A stretch of 64,000 bases of DNA from Nitrospira sp. (GTDB lineage Bacteria > Nitrospirota > Nitrospiria > Nitrospirales > Nitrospiraceae): positions 90,374-154,373 of the forward strand of contig JAEURX010000025.1 in NCBI GenBank assembly GCA_016788885.1. Reading direction: 5' to 3'. Of this stretch, positions 1-8,848 are shown piece after piece. Both the position numbers and the translations under genes were made by a program. The notes beneath the pieces are model-generated. The model was not told where the DNA came from and ran no database searches. It saw nothing but the letters and a program-made list of their open reading frames with translations. The stretch's first letter is position 1. Each line of letters starts with the position of its first letter.

Positions 1-192
1 TTGACGCCGACGTACGCAGACATGGCTGCGGCCTATGCCAAAACCGGCATCCTCAACCGCGCAGGGTTGCAAGAACTCGGTGTGGCCCTCCAGGCTGGCT
101 ATGTCTTTCAGCCCAAGCAACATCAGGACGAGACCTTGAGAGAAGATCTGGATGTTGATGCTGATCGCGAAGCACGGGAGAACAGGGTGGGA

Positions 193-828
193 ATGACGCG
201 GCATCGGTTCTTACTCGTAGCAGCCCCGGCCCTGTTGCTGGCCTGGCTGCTGACGCCACTCGCAGCTTCGACGGATGCCGGACAGGAATCTCCCACGGCT
301 GTCGTTCGCGCGACACTCGAGGCGGTCCTTCATCTTCTCGACGATCCGCAACTGAAACCGGCGGCACAAGCGAAACACCGGCGCCACCTGCTTGAACAGG
401 TGATCGCAGAACGGTTCGACTACGAGGAGATGTCCAAACGGACACTCGCCGTCCAGTGGAAGGCTCTCAACGACAGGGACCGCCAGGAATTCGTGCAGCT
501 CTTCAAGGCGTTTCTCTCGGACGAATACGCAGCAAGGATTGAAGGGTATGCAGGCGAACGGATCGTCTATGTGTCGGAACGGACGGCGAACGGATATGCC
601 GAAGTCCGCACCAGACTGGTGTCGGACAAACTCGACCTGCCGATGGACTACCGTCTCACCGGCAAGCAGGGTACCTGGTACGCCTATGACGTCATCGTCG
701 ATGGGGTCAGCCTCGTCATGAACTACCGCAGTCAGTTCACGAAGATCATCGCGGAGTCGTCGTTCCAGGAACTCCTTCGCCGTCTGCGGGAACGGCCCAA
801 ACAGGACCTCAGCAAGCCGAAACCCTGA
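193..828 (+). CDS. MlaC/Ttg2D-family phospholipid-binding protein
   Basis: Periplasmic lipid-binding component of an Mla-type retrograde phospholipid transport system. The ATG at 193 is chosen because it opens a signal peptide (MTRHRFLL, then a Leu/Ala-rich core ending near PLAAS). The mature part has the MlaC layout: a helical N-terminal half (HLLEQVIAERFDYEEMSKR, about residues 60-80), then YAARIEGY and a curved sheet ending VIVDGVSLVMNYRSQF, typical of the family. Length (211 aa) is normal. The frame stays open upstream to the window edge (64 more codons). That stretch has no recognisable domain and could be the tail of another gene or an in-frame extension. The matching permease, ATPase and MCE genes lie at about 50-54 kb, so it is not co-transcribed with them here. 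Confidence 0.85.
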   Translation: MTRHRFLLVAAPALLLAWLLTPLAASTDAGQESPTAVVRATLEAVLHLLDDPQLKPAAQAKHRRHLLEQVIAERFDYEEMSKRTLAVQWKALNDRDRQEFVQLFKAFLSDEYAARIEGYAGERIVYVSERTANGYAEVRTRLVSDKLDLPMDYRLTGKQGTWYAYDVIVDGVSLVMNYRSQFTKIIAESSFQELLRRLRERPKQDLSKPKP

Positions 829-1098
829 TCACATCCTCTCCACTCAAGGGAATCTCCGCCACTGGTGCCAGAACCTGAACAGGTACCCCTCCTCCAGTGC
901 CGCATCACTGTAATTTTGCGATGCTCCAACCAGTGCTGCCGCTTCTCACCAACGAGCAATTCGAACACCCTCTCATCGGTGAACTTGCGGAGAGCGTAGA
1001 TAACAAATGGTTGCATTGTTCAGTAAGAATCAGCCCGTGGCTCTTGACGAAAATGCTGAATAGGCAGAGGATTCATCACCGTCAACCGGATCAAACCC

Positions 1099-1725
1099 AT
1101 GCTGAAAAAGATCAGGCTCTTTCTCGCCTCCTCTGCAGAGCTAGAAGCAGATCGACGTCAATTCGAAATCTTCATTAACCGCAAGAATAAAGACTGGGTG
1201 AATAAGGGCGTGTTTCTGGAGCTCCTCATCTGGGAGGATTTTCTTGACGCGCTGTCTCAGACGCGCTTGCAAGACGAGTACAACCGAGCGATTCGCACCT
1301 GCGATATCTTCGTGATGCTCTTCTTTACCAAGGTCGGCAAGTACACCGAGGAAGAGTTCGAGACCGCCTTCGGGCAATTCAAGAAAACCAACAAGCCTTT
1401 CATCTACACCTATTTCAAGGACGCGCCGGTTTCGATGGGCGCATTGAATGATGACGTGTTATCGCTGTTGCAATTCAAAAAGAAACTGAAGGCGCTCGGG
1501 CATTTTCAGACGGTCTACAACAATATCGAGGACCTCCAACTCCAATTCGGCCAACAGTTGGACAAATTAGCCGCCAGTGGATGTATTGAGTTCCAAGGAG
1601 ATACGGACAAACAACCCACACCATCGATTCACATCAGTCACAGCAAGAATGTGGTGGCGGGCAGCACCGTGAGTACCGGCGGCGGCAATTTCATCATCGG
1701 AGACAGCACCTCATCCAAGAAATAA
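1099..1725 (+). CDS. TIR/DUF4062-like effector with C-terminal amyloid-like motif
   Basis: The N-terminal 130 residues start KIRLFLASSAELEADR, the usual opening of TIR-like/DUF4062 domains attached to bacterial NLR and STAND proteins. They continue with CDIFVMLFFTKVGKYTEEEFETA, where the Glu-rich helix sits where TIR NADases keep a catalytic Glu (inference). No membrane segment is seen. The last 30 residues are low-complexity and contain NVVAGSTVSTGGGNFIIGD (residues 184-202). This motif recurs at the N-terminus of the next protein, 5 bp downstream. Facing short motifs on an effector and its neighbour are the hallmark of bacterial amyloid-signalling pairs. Function is inferred; a cell-death or NAD-cleaving effector is likely, but a plain signalling adaptor is possible. 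Confidence 0.75.
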   Translation: MLKKIRLFLASSAELEADRRQFEIFINRKNKDWVNKGVFLELLIWEDFLDALSQTRLQDEYNRAIRTCDIFVMLFFTKVGKYTEEEFETAFGQFKKTNKPFIYTYFKDAPVSMGALNDDVLSLLQFKKKLKALGHFQTVYNNIEDLQLQFGQQLDKLAASGCIEFQGDTDKQPTPSIHISHSKNVVAGSTVSTGGGNFIIGDSTSSKK

Positions 1726-1730
1726 CTCTC

Positions 1731-3119
1731 ATGGCCGAAACACATCTAGAAAATGTTCACAATGCTATCGTCGGCTCCACCGTCACGACTGAGGGTGGCG
1801 ACGTCCTGGTGAACGGACACAAAGTCACCAATTATTTTTATTCCTCCCAATACCAGGACTTGAAAACGCAAGCGGATGAGCTTCAGGAACACTTTGACAA
1901 GACTTTAGACAAAACCAAGAAATACCCGGACGATGAAGATTTCAAGGCCGATCTCCTGAAACTCAGCGGAAAGCGCAACGAGATTCGCAAGAAACTCAAA
2001 GAGTTGAAACAGGAGGTCATCCGCCTCGCCGAGACCTTCACGAACATTCCCATCAACTCCGAGCGCCTCAAGCTCGCCCGGCAGCACTTTGAGGCGGGCA
2101 ACTTCTCCGCCGCCAGGGCCATCTTAGATGCCGATGCCGAGCAAATGGGCAATGAGTTGGACGCTCTCCTGCATCGAGAAGAGCACCTGCAACAGCAACA
2201 GGCCCAGGTTCAGGCCCTTCGATTGGATAAGGCCAATGAATTCCTTATCCTGGCGAGACTGACAGCCCTCAACTTCGACGTACCCGATCGCTTCGACAAG
2301 ACGATCGAGTACTTTGAGCAGTCCCTGAAGGCGACACATACGCTAGAGAACACATTCGAGTATGCCTATTTCCTGCATACACACAATCAATTCAACACCG
2401 CTCAGCCATGGTATGAAGAGTCTCTCGCCATCCATCGCCGCCTGGCCGGCGCCAACCCAGACACCTACCTGCCCGATGTCGCCATGACGCTCAACAACCT
2501 GGGGAATCTATACCGCGACCGCCACGACGTCGCCGCCGCCCAGGCCGCCTATGACGAGGCCTTCCACATTTACCGCCGCCTGGCCGACGCCAACCCAGAC
2601 ACCTACCTACCCAAAATCGCCACGACGCTCAACAACGTGGGGAATCTATACCGCGACCGCCACGACCTCGCCGCCGCCCAGGCCGCCTATGACGAGGCCC
2701 TCCACATTCGCCGCCGCCTGGCCGACGCCAACCCAGACACCTACCTGCCCGATCTCGCCATGACGCTCAACAACCTGGCTGTGCTGTACAGCGACCGCCA
2801 CGACCTCGCCGCCGCCCAGGCCGCCTATGACGAGGCCCTCGACATTCGCCGCCGCCTGGCCAGGACCAATCCGGAAACCTATCTGCCCAAGTTCTCCGGG
2901 ACAGCTGTGAACTTGAGTATCTTCTATCTACAGAACCTGCCTGATCGGGACAAGTCTCTCGCCCATGCGGGGGAAGCATTAGCCGCCGCCTGGCCGTTTG
3001 TGGAGGTCTTACCTGCTTGCCTAGAGCATGCTCGCGCTATCTTGCAAATCGTCGAGGCATGGGGGGTCGATGCAGAAGCTTTTTTCGAAGAGACGCTTAA
3101 GACGACTGAAACCAACTAG
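1731..3119 (+). CDS. TPR-repeat protein with N-terminal motif matching the upstream effector
   Basis: A 462-aa soluble protein, probably the sensor partner of the upstream TIR-like protein. Residues 11-29 (NAIVGSTVTTEGGDVLVNG) match the effector's C-terminal motif at 8 of 19 positions, with most other positions conservative. A charged helical region follows (about 40-190, with a KKLKELKQEV stretch that looks coiled-coil). Then come kinesin-light-chain/NLR-type TPRs (about 200-400) in 46-residue units with the consensus LNNLxxLYxDRHDxAAAQAAYDEA. There is no NB-ARC or NACHT P-loop, unusual for a protein with this layout. The gene starts 5 bp after the effector with no clear ribosome-binding site, suggesting translational coupling. 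The ligand is unknown. Confidence 0.8.
   Translation: MAETHLENVHNAIVGSTVTTEGGDVLVNGHKVTNYFYSSQYQDLKTQADELQEHFDKTLDKTKKYPDDEDFKADLLKLSGKRNEIRKKLKELKQEVIRLAETFTNIPINSERLKLARQHFEAGNFSAARAILDADAEQMGNELDALLHREEHLQQQQAQVQALRLDKANEFLILARLTALNFDVPDRFDKTIEYFEQSLKATHTLENTFEYAYFLHTHNQFNTAQPWYEESLAIHRRLAGANPDTYLPDVAMTLNNLGNLYRDRHDVAAAQAAYDEAFHIYRRLADANPDTYLPKIATTLNNVGNLYRDRHDLAAAQAAYDEALHIRRRLADANPDTYLPDLAMTLNNLAVLYSDRHDLAAAQAAYDEALDIRRRLARTNPETYLPKFSGTAVNLSIFYLQNLPDRDKSLAHAGEALAAAWPFVEVLPACLEHARAILQIVEAWGVDAEAFFEETLKTTETN
2442..2855 (+). repeat. Three tandem 138-bp units encoding TPRs
   Basis: Three consecutive near-identical units begin at 2442, 2580 and 2718, each opening CTGGCCG(G/A)CGCCAACCCAGA, with a decayed fourth start at 2856. 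Each unit encodes 46 residues of the TPR protein. Similarity is high at the nucleotide level, including silent positions, which points to recent duplication or gene conversion rather than old divergence held by selection. Confidence 0.85.
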
Positions 3120-3191
3120 GATCGCATTCAACTGCGCACATGTTTCGCAATGAGTATCGTCATATTGGCCAGCCGCTGCAACCGCAGCTAG

Positions 3192-3584
3192 TCAACTCAT
3201 TCGGTGGAGATGCCGGGACACATCGTGATAGCGGGGCGGGGTCACGTGATAACAATCATCGAACAGCCGTTCCGCCGCCTCGGCAGTAATGCCCTGCTCC
3301 CGTGCCTGCAGCATGTCCATGAACCGATTCATGGTCCGATAGACGGCTTCGCCATCGTCCGTGGCGAGGTGCGCTCTGACGATTGCCAGTTGCACAACGT
3401 AGGGCCTAAAGAGATCTTCTCCACCCTCTTCCTTCGCCTGTTCAACCAGGACCGCCTGCACCAGCACATCAAGCCAATCATGCTCCCCGGCGCCGGCTGC
3501 ACGTTCAAGGCCGGGCACGATGATGACGCTCGCCAACAACACACATGAGGCCGCCATTCCCTTCACGCCTTGAATCCTTCGCAT
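3192..3584 (-). CDS. Secreted hypothetical protein
   Basis: A 130-aa protein of unknown function. The ATG at 3584 follows a strong GAGGAGG site and opens a signal peptide (MRRIQGVKGMAASCVLLASV, cleavage likely after AAGAG). The mature part is mostly helical and charged (EQAKEEGGEDLF, TAEAAERLFDDCYH), with a single late Cys and no heme motif. It is convergent with the TPR gene and has no obvious operon partner. The frame extends 18 codons further upstream, but without a ribosome-binding site. I do not recognise the family. Confidence 0.6.
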   Translation of the reverse strand: MRRIQGVKGMAASCVLLASVIIVPGLERAAGAGEHDWLDVLVQAVLVEQAKEEGGEDLFRPYVVQLAIVRAHLATDDGEAVYRTMNRFMDMLQAREQGITAEAAERLFDDCYHVTPPRYHDVSRHLHRMS

Positions 3585-3639
3585 GATTTCCTCCTCGTGT
3601 CGGCTCGGCATGCAGTACCGCCAGGCCATCCCCGCCACG

Positions 3640-3854
3640 CTTGCGTGCTTGCGTAATCGCCCTCCTGTCTCCCCGCCCGTACCACTCGATCACCCGTGTC
3701 ACGATCAGCACCGGAGAGATGGCGAGCTGGGTGACGGCTTGCGAGACGCTGCCGGCGGACGCACGACACTCCCCATGATAATCTCCTGCACATCAGGCAA
3801 TTCCTTGGCCAAGTCGGCCACCCGCCGGGATCCGTTCTGAGACCGCAGATTCAT
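3640..3854 (-). pseudogene. Fossil of a universal stress protein C-terminus
   Basis: Read on the minus strand from 3854, one frame gives MNLRSQNGSRRVADLAKELP followed by DVQEIIMGS. It then loses sense, while the next frame gives GSVSQAVTQLAISPVLIVTRV. Joined, these resemble the UspA C-terminal half, where a (V/I)MG stretch is followed by GSVS-x-x-V and then PVLIV. A frameshift lies at about 3760-3775 and the N-terminal half is missing. Two intact Usp genes occur elsewhere in the window (19527 and 43222). Confidence 0.45.
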
Positions 3855-4376
3855 CGAGGACGACCAACCGTCGCATCACCGGCGCCCCCACGCCGTTCAC
3901 CCATGAATCGTCGTGTTGCCTGCAACACAGATAGGCAGCATAGGCTATGCCAGGACCGGGCATGTCGTAGGACATAACCAATCACCATTGAGCAGGAAGA
4001 ATCGGCGAGGAAACAAGGGGTTGAACAAGGGAGAGCCAGCGGGGCCTGGACGGGAAGATTTGACACTGCCCTATTCCGCTACAGAGCGAGAGTGCGGTTG
4101 TGGCGTGGGCCAGCACAGCATTGATGAGTAGCTTGACTGCTGCCGATCCGAGCGTATCTGAGAAGTGAGCGGAGGGTTCGGTGAGAGGAACTGAGACGGA
4201 TACCGAGGCCGAGCGCAGGGGTGGTGAGCAGGCCCGCGGATGCGAAGCGGGAAGCCTGAAACCCCTCCAAGGCCTCACGACGTGAGGGACGCTCTCTGAA
4301 CCCACCTCCGCTCTGCTTATGTGAGCCCCTTCCACGTTGACTCACTCACCACGGTCGATGTCGTGCCTGCAGAGGT
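3855..4376. other. Intergenic region without a convincing gene
   Basis: About 520 bp between the Usp fossil and malic enzyme. Open frames exist on both strands (for example 4079-4345, minus), but their products are Arg/Ser/Leu-rich with no domain, as expected of shadows in GC-rich DNA. The stretch 4140-4330 is rich in short G-tracts and could hold a structured RNA or an interspersed repeat. I see no definite hairpin-plus-T-tract. Confidence 0.4.
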
Positions 4377-5723
4377 TCATGCGGAACGCGCTGCCGATGG
4401 TGCGACGATGAGCCCCTCTCGCAACAGCACGCGCATGGCTTCATGCGCCGCACGCACCTTTGACTCCGCTAGAATGTGAACCTGATCGCGCGTACGCTCC
4501 ACGCGTGCCAATCCTTGTTCCTGCGCCTTCGTGGCGGTAGCCACCGCTAAGCGCATCGGCACATGCCACTCCTCCATCGTCGGCAGAATACTGTCCTCGT
4601 GAATGCCGCGTTCCCTGGCGCAGCGCGCCAGTTCATGGGCGGCGGCGATCGCCATCTCATCGGTAATAGCCCGTGCCCGCACATCGAGCACGCCTCGAAA
4701 GATGCCGGGGAACACGAGCGAATTATTCACCTGATTGGGGAAGTCGCTGCGTCCGGTAGCGACGATGCGCGCCCCTGCTTCTTTGGCTTCCCAGGGCCAG
4801 ATTTCGGGAACCGGGTTGGCGCAAGCAAACACGATGGCATCTCGCGCCATACCCGTTACCCATTCCGGCTTGATGATGCCGCCTGCCGAGAAGGCCACGC
4901 ACACATCGGCTCCCCGCAAGGCCTCCTCGATCCCGCCGCGCCGGCCATCGGGATTGGTCTGCACACAGACCGTCCATTGTTCAGCGAAGGCCGGATCCAG
5001 CTCATACTCGCGGCGGAAAGTCCCCAGGATTCCTCCCGCATCACAGGCCACGATACGAGTAGGATCGGTACCGCAGGCCGTCAGAAACCGATAGGTCGGC
5101 ACGTTGGCCGCCCCCATCCCGATCATGGCGATGCGTACCTTGCCCATATCCTTCCCGACGACGGTCAACGCGTTGATCAACGCCGCCAGCAGCACCGTTC
5201 CGGTTCCTTGCTGATCATCGTGCCAGACAGGGATCGGACTGATCGCCTGGAGTTCGCGCAGGATCGTGAAGCACTTGGGCATCGCGATATCTTCCAGATT
5301 GATGGCTCCGAATGACGGGGCAAGCAGGCGGACGGTCCGGACCAATTCGTCGGGATCTTTCGTGTCGAGACAGAGGGGAACGGCATCCACCCCGCCCAGA
5401 TATTTGAACAACATCGCCTTGCCTTCCATGACCGGCAACCCGGCGCCAGGGCCGATGTCGCCCAGCCCTAGGACACGCGTCCCGTCGGATACGACGGCGA
5501 TCATGTTGCCCTTGTTCGTATAGTCGTAGATCAGATCGGGGTCGGCCTGAATGGCCTTGCACGGTGCCGCCACTCCGGGCGTGTACCAGACGGAAAAATC
5601 TTCCAGGCCCCGAATGGCGCACTTGGGCATCGTCTGCATCTTCCCTTTATAGTAGGCATGCAGGCGCAACGCCTCGTCCCCGGGTTTCGATGCCTTCGCC
5701 AACAGCTCGGCTCGCTCCGCCAT
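4377..5723 (-). CDS. Malic enzyme (oxaloacetate-decarboxylating malate dehydrogenase)
   Basis: Catalyses oxidative decarboxylation of malate to pyruvate and CO2 with NAD(P)+. Family signatures are in order: VWYTPGVAAPC near residue 50 with the catalytic Tyr, VVSDGTRVLGLGDIGP, the metal-site region INLEDI, WHDDQQGTGTV, and the dinucleotide-binding IAMIGMGAAN near residue 190. Length (448 aa) matches the short MaeB-type core without the phosphotransacetylase-like C-terminal domain of enterobacterial MaeB. The ATG at 5723 is preferred over an upstream frame start because GAGGAGGGA precedes it. It links the C4 acid pool to pyruvate beside the acetyl-CoA genes downstream. Confidence 0.93.
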   Translation of the reverse strand: MAERAELLAKASKPGDEALRLHAYYKGKMQTMPKCAIRGLEDFSVWYTPGVAAPCKAIQADPDLIYDYTNKGNMIAVVSDGTRVLGLGDIGPGAGLPVMEGKAMLFKYLGGVDAVPLCLDTKDPDELVRTVRLLAPSFGAINLEDIAMPKCFTILRELQAISPIPVWHDDQQGTGTVLLAALINALTVVGKDMGKVRIAMIGMGAANVPTYRFLTACGTDPTRIVACDAGGILGTFRREYELDPAFAEQWTVCVQTNPDGRRGGIEEALRGADVCVAFSAGGIIKPEWVTGMARDAIVFACANPVPEIWPWEAKEAGARIVATGRSDFPNQVNNSLVFPGIFRGVLDVRARAITDEMAIAAAHELARCARERGIHEDSILPTMEEWHVPMRLAVATATKAQEQGLARVERTRDQVHILAESKVRAAHEAMRVLLREGLIVAPSAARSA

Positions 5724-5786
5724 CGTCTCCCTCCTCAGCCTCATCTCCATCGCACGATCAACACCACCATGGCGATCCGTTCGTCT

Positions 5787-7517
5787 TCAGGGCTCCATGG
5801 TCCGTTTCAACAGCTTGCTCACTTCCCCGTAGGATCGCGTGTTGACCACGTCGGACTTTCGAAGCCAGCCCCGCCGGGCCTGTGCGATCCCGTATCGGCC
5901 GTTCTCAAGATCCGCCGTGCTGTGTGCATCGCTGTTCACGGCCATCAGTACGCCCTCCTCCCGTGCCATGCGGCAATGGATGTCCGTCAGATCCAACCGC
6001 TCCGGATGGGCATTCACCTCCAAGAAGCACCCGCGCTCCCGGGCCTTCCGGATGATGCGCAGCATATCGACTTCGTAGGGATCACGACGACCGAGGAGAC
6101 GGCCACTGGGATGGGCCAAAATGGAAAAATGCGGATGGCCCATCGCTTTCAAGATACGATCGGTTTGTTGCTGTTTGGACAAGTTGAAGCGACTGTGGAC
6201 CGCGCCGACGACCAGATCCAAGCGACCGAGCACGTCATCCGGCAAATCGAGCGAACCATCTGCGAGAATATCCACTTCGATGCCCTTCAACAGTCGAAGG
6301 CCTGTGAGGCCTTTGTTCAGCCGATCGATTTCGGCGCTCTGTGCCGACAATCGGGTAGCATCGAGACCCCTGGCCATCGTCAGCCGGCGGGAATGATCGG
6401 TGATGGCGAGATACCGAAGTCCGCGACGCCTGGCCGCGTCCGCCATCTCTTTCAAACTATGCCGACCGTCCGTCGCGGTCGTATGGGCGTGCAGGTCCCC
6501 CACGAGATCCTGCAACTCCAGCAGGATCGGAAGCCGCCCTTCATTCGCCGCCTCGAACTCGCCGCGGTTCTCTCGTAACTCCGGGGGAATCCAGGGCAGG
6601 CCGACTGCGGCATAGACCGACTCTTCCGTCTCGCCGGCGACGCGGACCTCTCCGCGAAACAGCCCATACTCATTCAGCTTAAGCCCGCGTTGTTGAGCCA
6701 ACTGCCGGAGCACCACGTTATGAGCCTTGCTCCCGGTGAAATACAGCAGCGCCGCGCCATAACTCTCTTCCGGCACCACGCGCAGATCCACCTGCAGCCG
6801 ACTCCGAAGGCGGACGCTGGCTTTCGTGTCGCCCTGCGCCAACACCTCCAGCACGTCAGGGTACCGTACAAATCGATCCGTCATGGCTCGACCGGCACGC
6901 GCCGTCACAAGAATGTCCAGATCGCCGATGGTGTCCCTGCCGCGTCGATAACTCCCGGCCACCATGACGCGCCCCACGCCGGGCGACTGCCGCAGATACG
7001 CCATCAACGCATCGGCATAGGGCATGGCCAAGGCCAGCTGTATACGCGCCTCCTCTCCGGTCCGCGCAGCCAACGTGTCGAGGATGTGCTGCTCAGTCTT
7101 CTTCCCGAACCCCTGCAGGCCGCTCACACGCCCCTCCTGGGCCGCCAGCTGTACATCCGACAGGCTGCGTATGTGGAGATGGCGGGCAAGCGCCTGCACG
7201 CGTTTGGGGCCAAGCCCAGGAATACGCAGCAGCTCCGTCAGCGTGGCTGGGATTTTTTTGCGCTGCGCCTCCAGGGCAGCTGCCGTGCCGGTCCTGACGA
7301 TTTCCTGGATTTTTCCGGCCAAATCGTCCCCGATGCCGGGGAGGCTGGTAAGGTCTTCCCCCCGCATGACCATCTCCGCGACCTCGCCGGAAAGATCGCG
7401 GATCGTTCTGGCGGCAAACCGGTACGCCCGCACACGGAACGGATTCGCCCCTTCGATTTCGAGCAAGTCGGCCATCTCCTCAAAGACGGCCGCGACCTCG
7501 GCGTTATGCGCCGCCAT
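5787..7517 (-). CDS. polX: DNA polymerase X family protein with PHP domain (PolX)
   Basis: Family X DNA polymerase with a C-terminal PHP phosphoesterase/exonuclease domain, acting in base-excision or gap repair. Residues 1-150 carry the helix-hairpin-helix region (LTSLPGIGDDLAGKI, LLRIPGLGPKRVQ, LQGFGKKTE). The nucleotidyltransferase signature GSYRRG is near 188, followed by the DLD metal pair near 200 and the third Asp in QVDLRV near 243. PHP metal ligands include DLHAHTTATDG near 341, ITDHS, LAHP and NSDAH. At 576 aa it is a standard bacterial PolX. The ATG at 7517 is preceded by GGCGGAG; the reading frame is open for 12 more codons upstream. It ends 63 bp from the malic enzyme start. Confidence 0.95.
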   Translation of the reverse strand: MAAHNAEVAAVFEEMADLLEIEGANPFRVRAYRFAARTIRDLSGEVAEMVMRGEDLTSLPGIGDDLAGKIQEIVRTGTAAALEAQRKKIPATLTELLRIPGLGPKRVQALARHLHIRSLSDVQLAAQEGRVSGLQGFGKKTEQHILDTLAARTGEEARIQLALAMPYADALMAYLRQSPGVGRVMVAGSYRRGRDTIGDLDILVTARAGRAMTDRFVRYPDVLEVLAQGDTKASVRLRSRLQVDLRVVPEESYGAALLYFTGSKAHNVVLRQLAQQRGLKLNEYGLFRGEVRVAGETEESVYAAVGLPWIPPELRENRGEFEAANEGRLPILLELQDLVGDLHAHTTATDGRHSLKEMADAARRRGLRYLAITDHSRRLTMARGLDATRLSAQSAEIDRLNKGLTGLRLLKGIEVDILADGSLDLPDDVLGRLDLVVGAVHSRFNLSKQQQTDRILKAMGHPHFSILAHPSGRLLGRRDPYEVDMLRIIRKARERGCFLEVNAHPERLDLTDIHCRMAREEGVLMAVNSDAHSTADLENGRYGIAQARRGWLRKSDVVNTRSYGEVSKLLKRTMEP

Positions 7518-8629
7518 GATCACTCCGCCACTGGTGAAACCCTCGCCAGGCACGAGCCTGGCCTGCGCGTTGATCCTTTCCCCTCACCCGCCCGCATGCT
7601 CGAGGCCCACCCGGCCACCCGGATAGACGGCATTTCACACACGATGCATGGTGAGGGGAGCAGCTATTCCTGAATGACTGGGAGAAAGCAATGCGCAGGC
7701 CAACCGCGCGGAACGGATCCAGGCGGCCTCGGCACTCCCGCGCCCGCTTGCAGAATGACCACCTGGTACAAGCGTCGCCTTCTTCCCCAACCACCGGAAT
7801 GTGGCTGTCGCAGAACGCCTCCATGAGACGACACCCCCCCTGCTTCCCTGAGAGCGACGATTCAGCTGCACGAGGCCAGGACCGGCCCGAGACGCACTCC
7901 ATGCCAGGCACTGCCTTTGCTCATCGCAGCAATGCCTATCGGCCGGAACAAATCATGGAGGCAAGACAGAATGGGTGGATGGATCAACCATTGGCGAACA
8001 GCGACCATCGCCCTGGGTTATATATAGGCAGCAGCGACCCACTCATGTGGGGGACAAGTGTCGCGAACATCGGGCTTCGCCGTGGCCGGTACCGGCCTGC
8101 TCTTTGCTCTTCACGTGTGGCGCAGCGCCGGTCGTCGAGATCCCGCTTCAACTCATCAACGCCGGCCGACGTTGCTGGTGTCCGCATCCGGATCGATCCG
8201 TGGCTCTCGCCTGCCTCCCGCTGCCGTTTCACCTACGAACACCACCATCTGGCAGCCCCTCTGCCATCGCCTGGATGGACATCGCCACGACCGCAGATTT
8301 GTATGAAGGTGCGCCGGTGATGGCATGGCGCTGGGATATCCCGCGGCTTCCTGGCACCATGGATCGGGAAGGTCACCGAGCCGAGAAAGGCAACGTCGCC
8401 CTCCTCGGCATCGTGACCCAGGCCAGAATTCAGCGCTTGCCGTTGATGGCCGGCGGCAAACTAGTCGATCAGTTGGTGCAAGGCAACCAGGCGTCTGAGC
8501 CGCTGCTGACGCCAAACTTTTTCGGGCTAGGCCTGGTGGAACCCGCCTATCGCATCACACAATTGTTGGTGTCAGCGGCGAACCGCTACCACCGACGAAC
8601 GTCGTCCACCTGGCCACCGTCCTGACGAG
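7518..8629. other. Long region with no well-supported gene
   Basis: About 1.1 kb upstream of polX. The best coding signal is a plus-strand frame (7975-8625). Its second half, from an ATG at 8275, reads like a normal protein (LYEGAPVMAWRWDIPRL, GNVALLGIVTQARIQRLP, PLLTPNFFGLGLVEPAY). Its first half looks like noise. A different frame at 8058 begins with a possible membrane anchor (FAVAGTGLLFALHVW). A frameshifted or decayed gene spanning about 8058-8625 is possible. No domain is recognised, so I do not call an intact gene. 7518-7970 shows nothing. Confidence 0.35.
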
Positions 8630-8848
8630 TTAATTCAGGCGCGCTTTTTCGCGCTTCGCCATCAGTTGCCGTACACCTTCGGGAGTACCCATCTTCCGGC
8701 GATGTTCGAGAATGAGCGGATCGATGTGCTCGCCGCACATCACGCAACGCCATCCCATCTGATTGACCTCGCGAATCTCCTCCGGCACCATGAAGCCTCC
8801 GCAACGAAGGCACCGATCCCGTGCGATAGATGTAGCGTAAGTCACCAT
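8630..8848 (-). CDS. Zinc-ribbon microprotein
   Basis: A 72-aa protein with two CxxC pairs, CLRCGG near residue 12 and CVMCGE near residue 34, spaced as in a treble-clef or zinc-ribbon fold. The tail is basic (EHRRKMGTPEGVRQLMAKREKARLN). The ATG at 8848 gives a compact domain. A longer frame to 8926 overlaps the upstream gene's end but adds only non-conserved residues. The start lies inside a short palindrome (ACCATATATGGT, 8844-8855) that might be an operator. Function unknown; a nucleic-acid or protein-binding role is a guess. Confidence 0.7.
   Translation of the reverse strand: MVTYATSIARDRCLRCGGFMVPEEIREVNQMGWRCVMCGEHIDPLILEHRRKMGTPEGVRQLMAKREKARLN

Noticed and set aside
732..1016. Minus-strand frame starting MQPFVIYALRKFTDERVFEL
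   Set aside because: The first 40 residues look natural, but the rest becomes Arg/Ser/Gly-rich and runs into the MlaC coding region. No ribosome-binding site or domain. At most a relic.
1044..1072. Possible sigma-70 promoter (TTGACG box) before the TIR-like gene
   Set aside because: The -35-like box is good, but the hexamer at 17-bp spacing (GAGGAT) matches the -10 consensus poorly.
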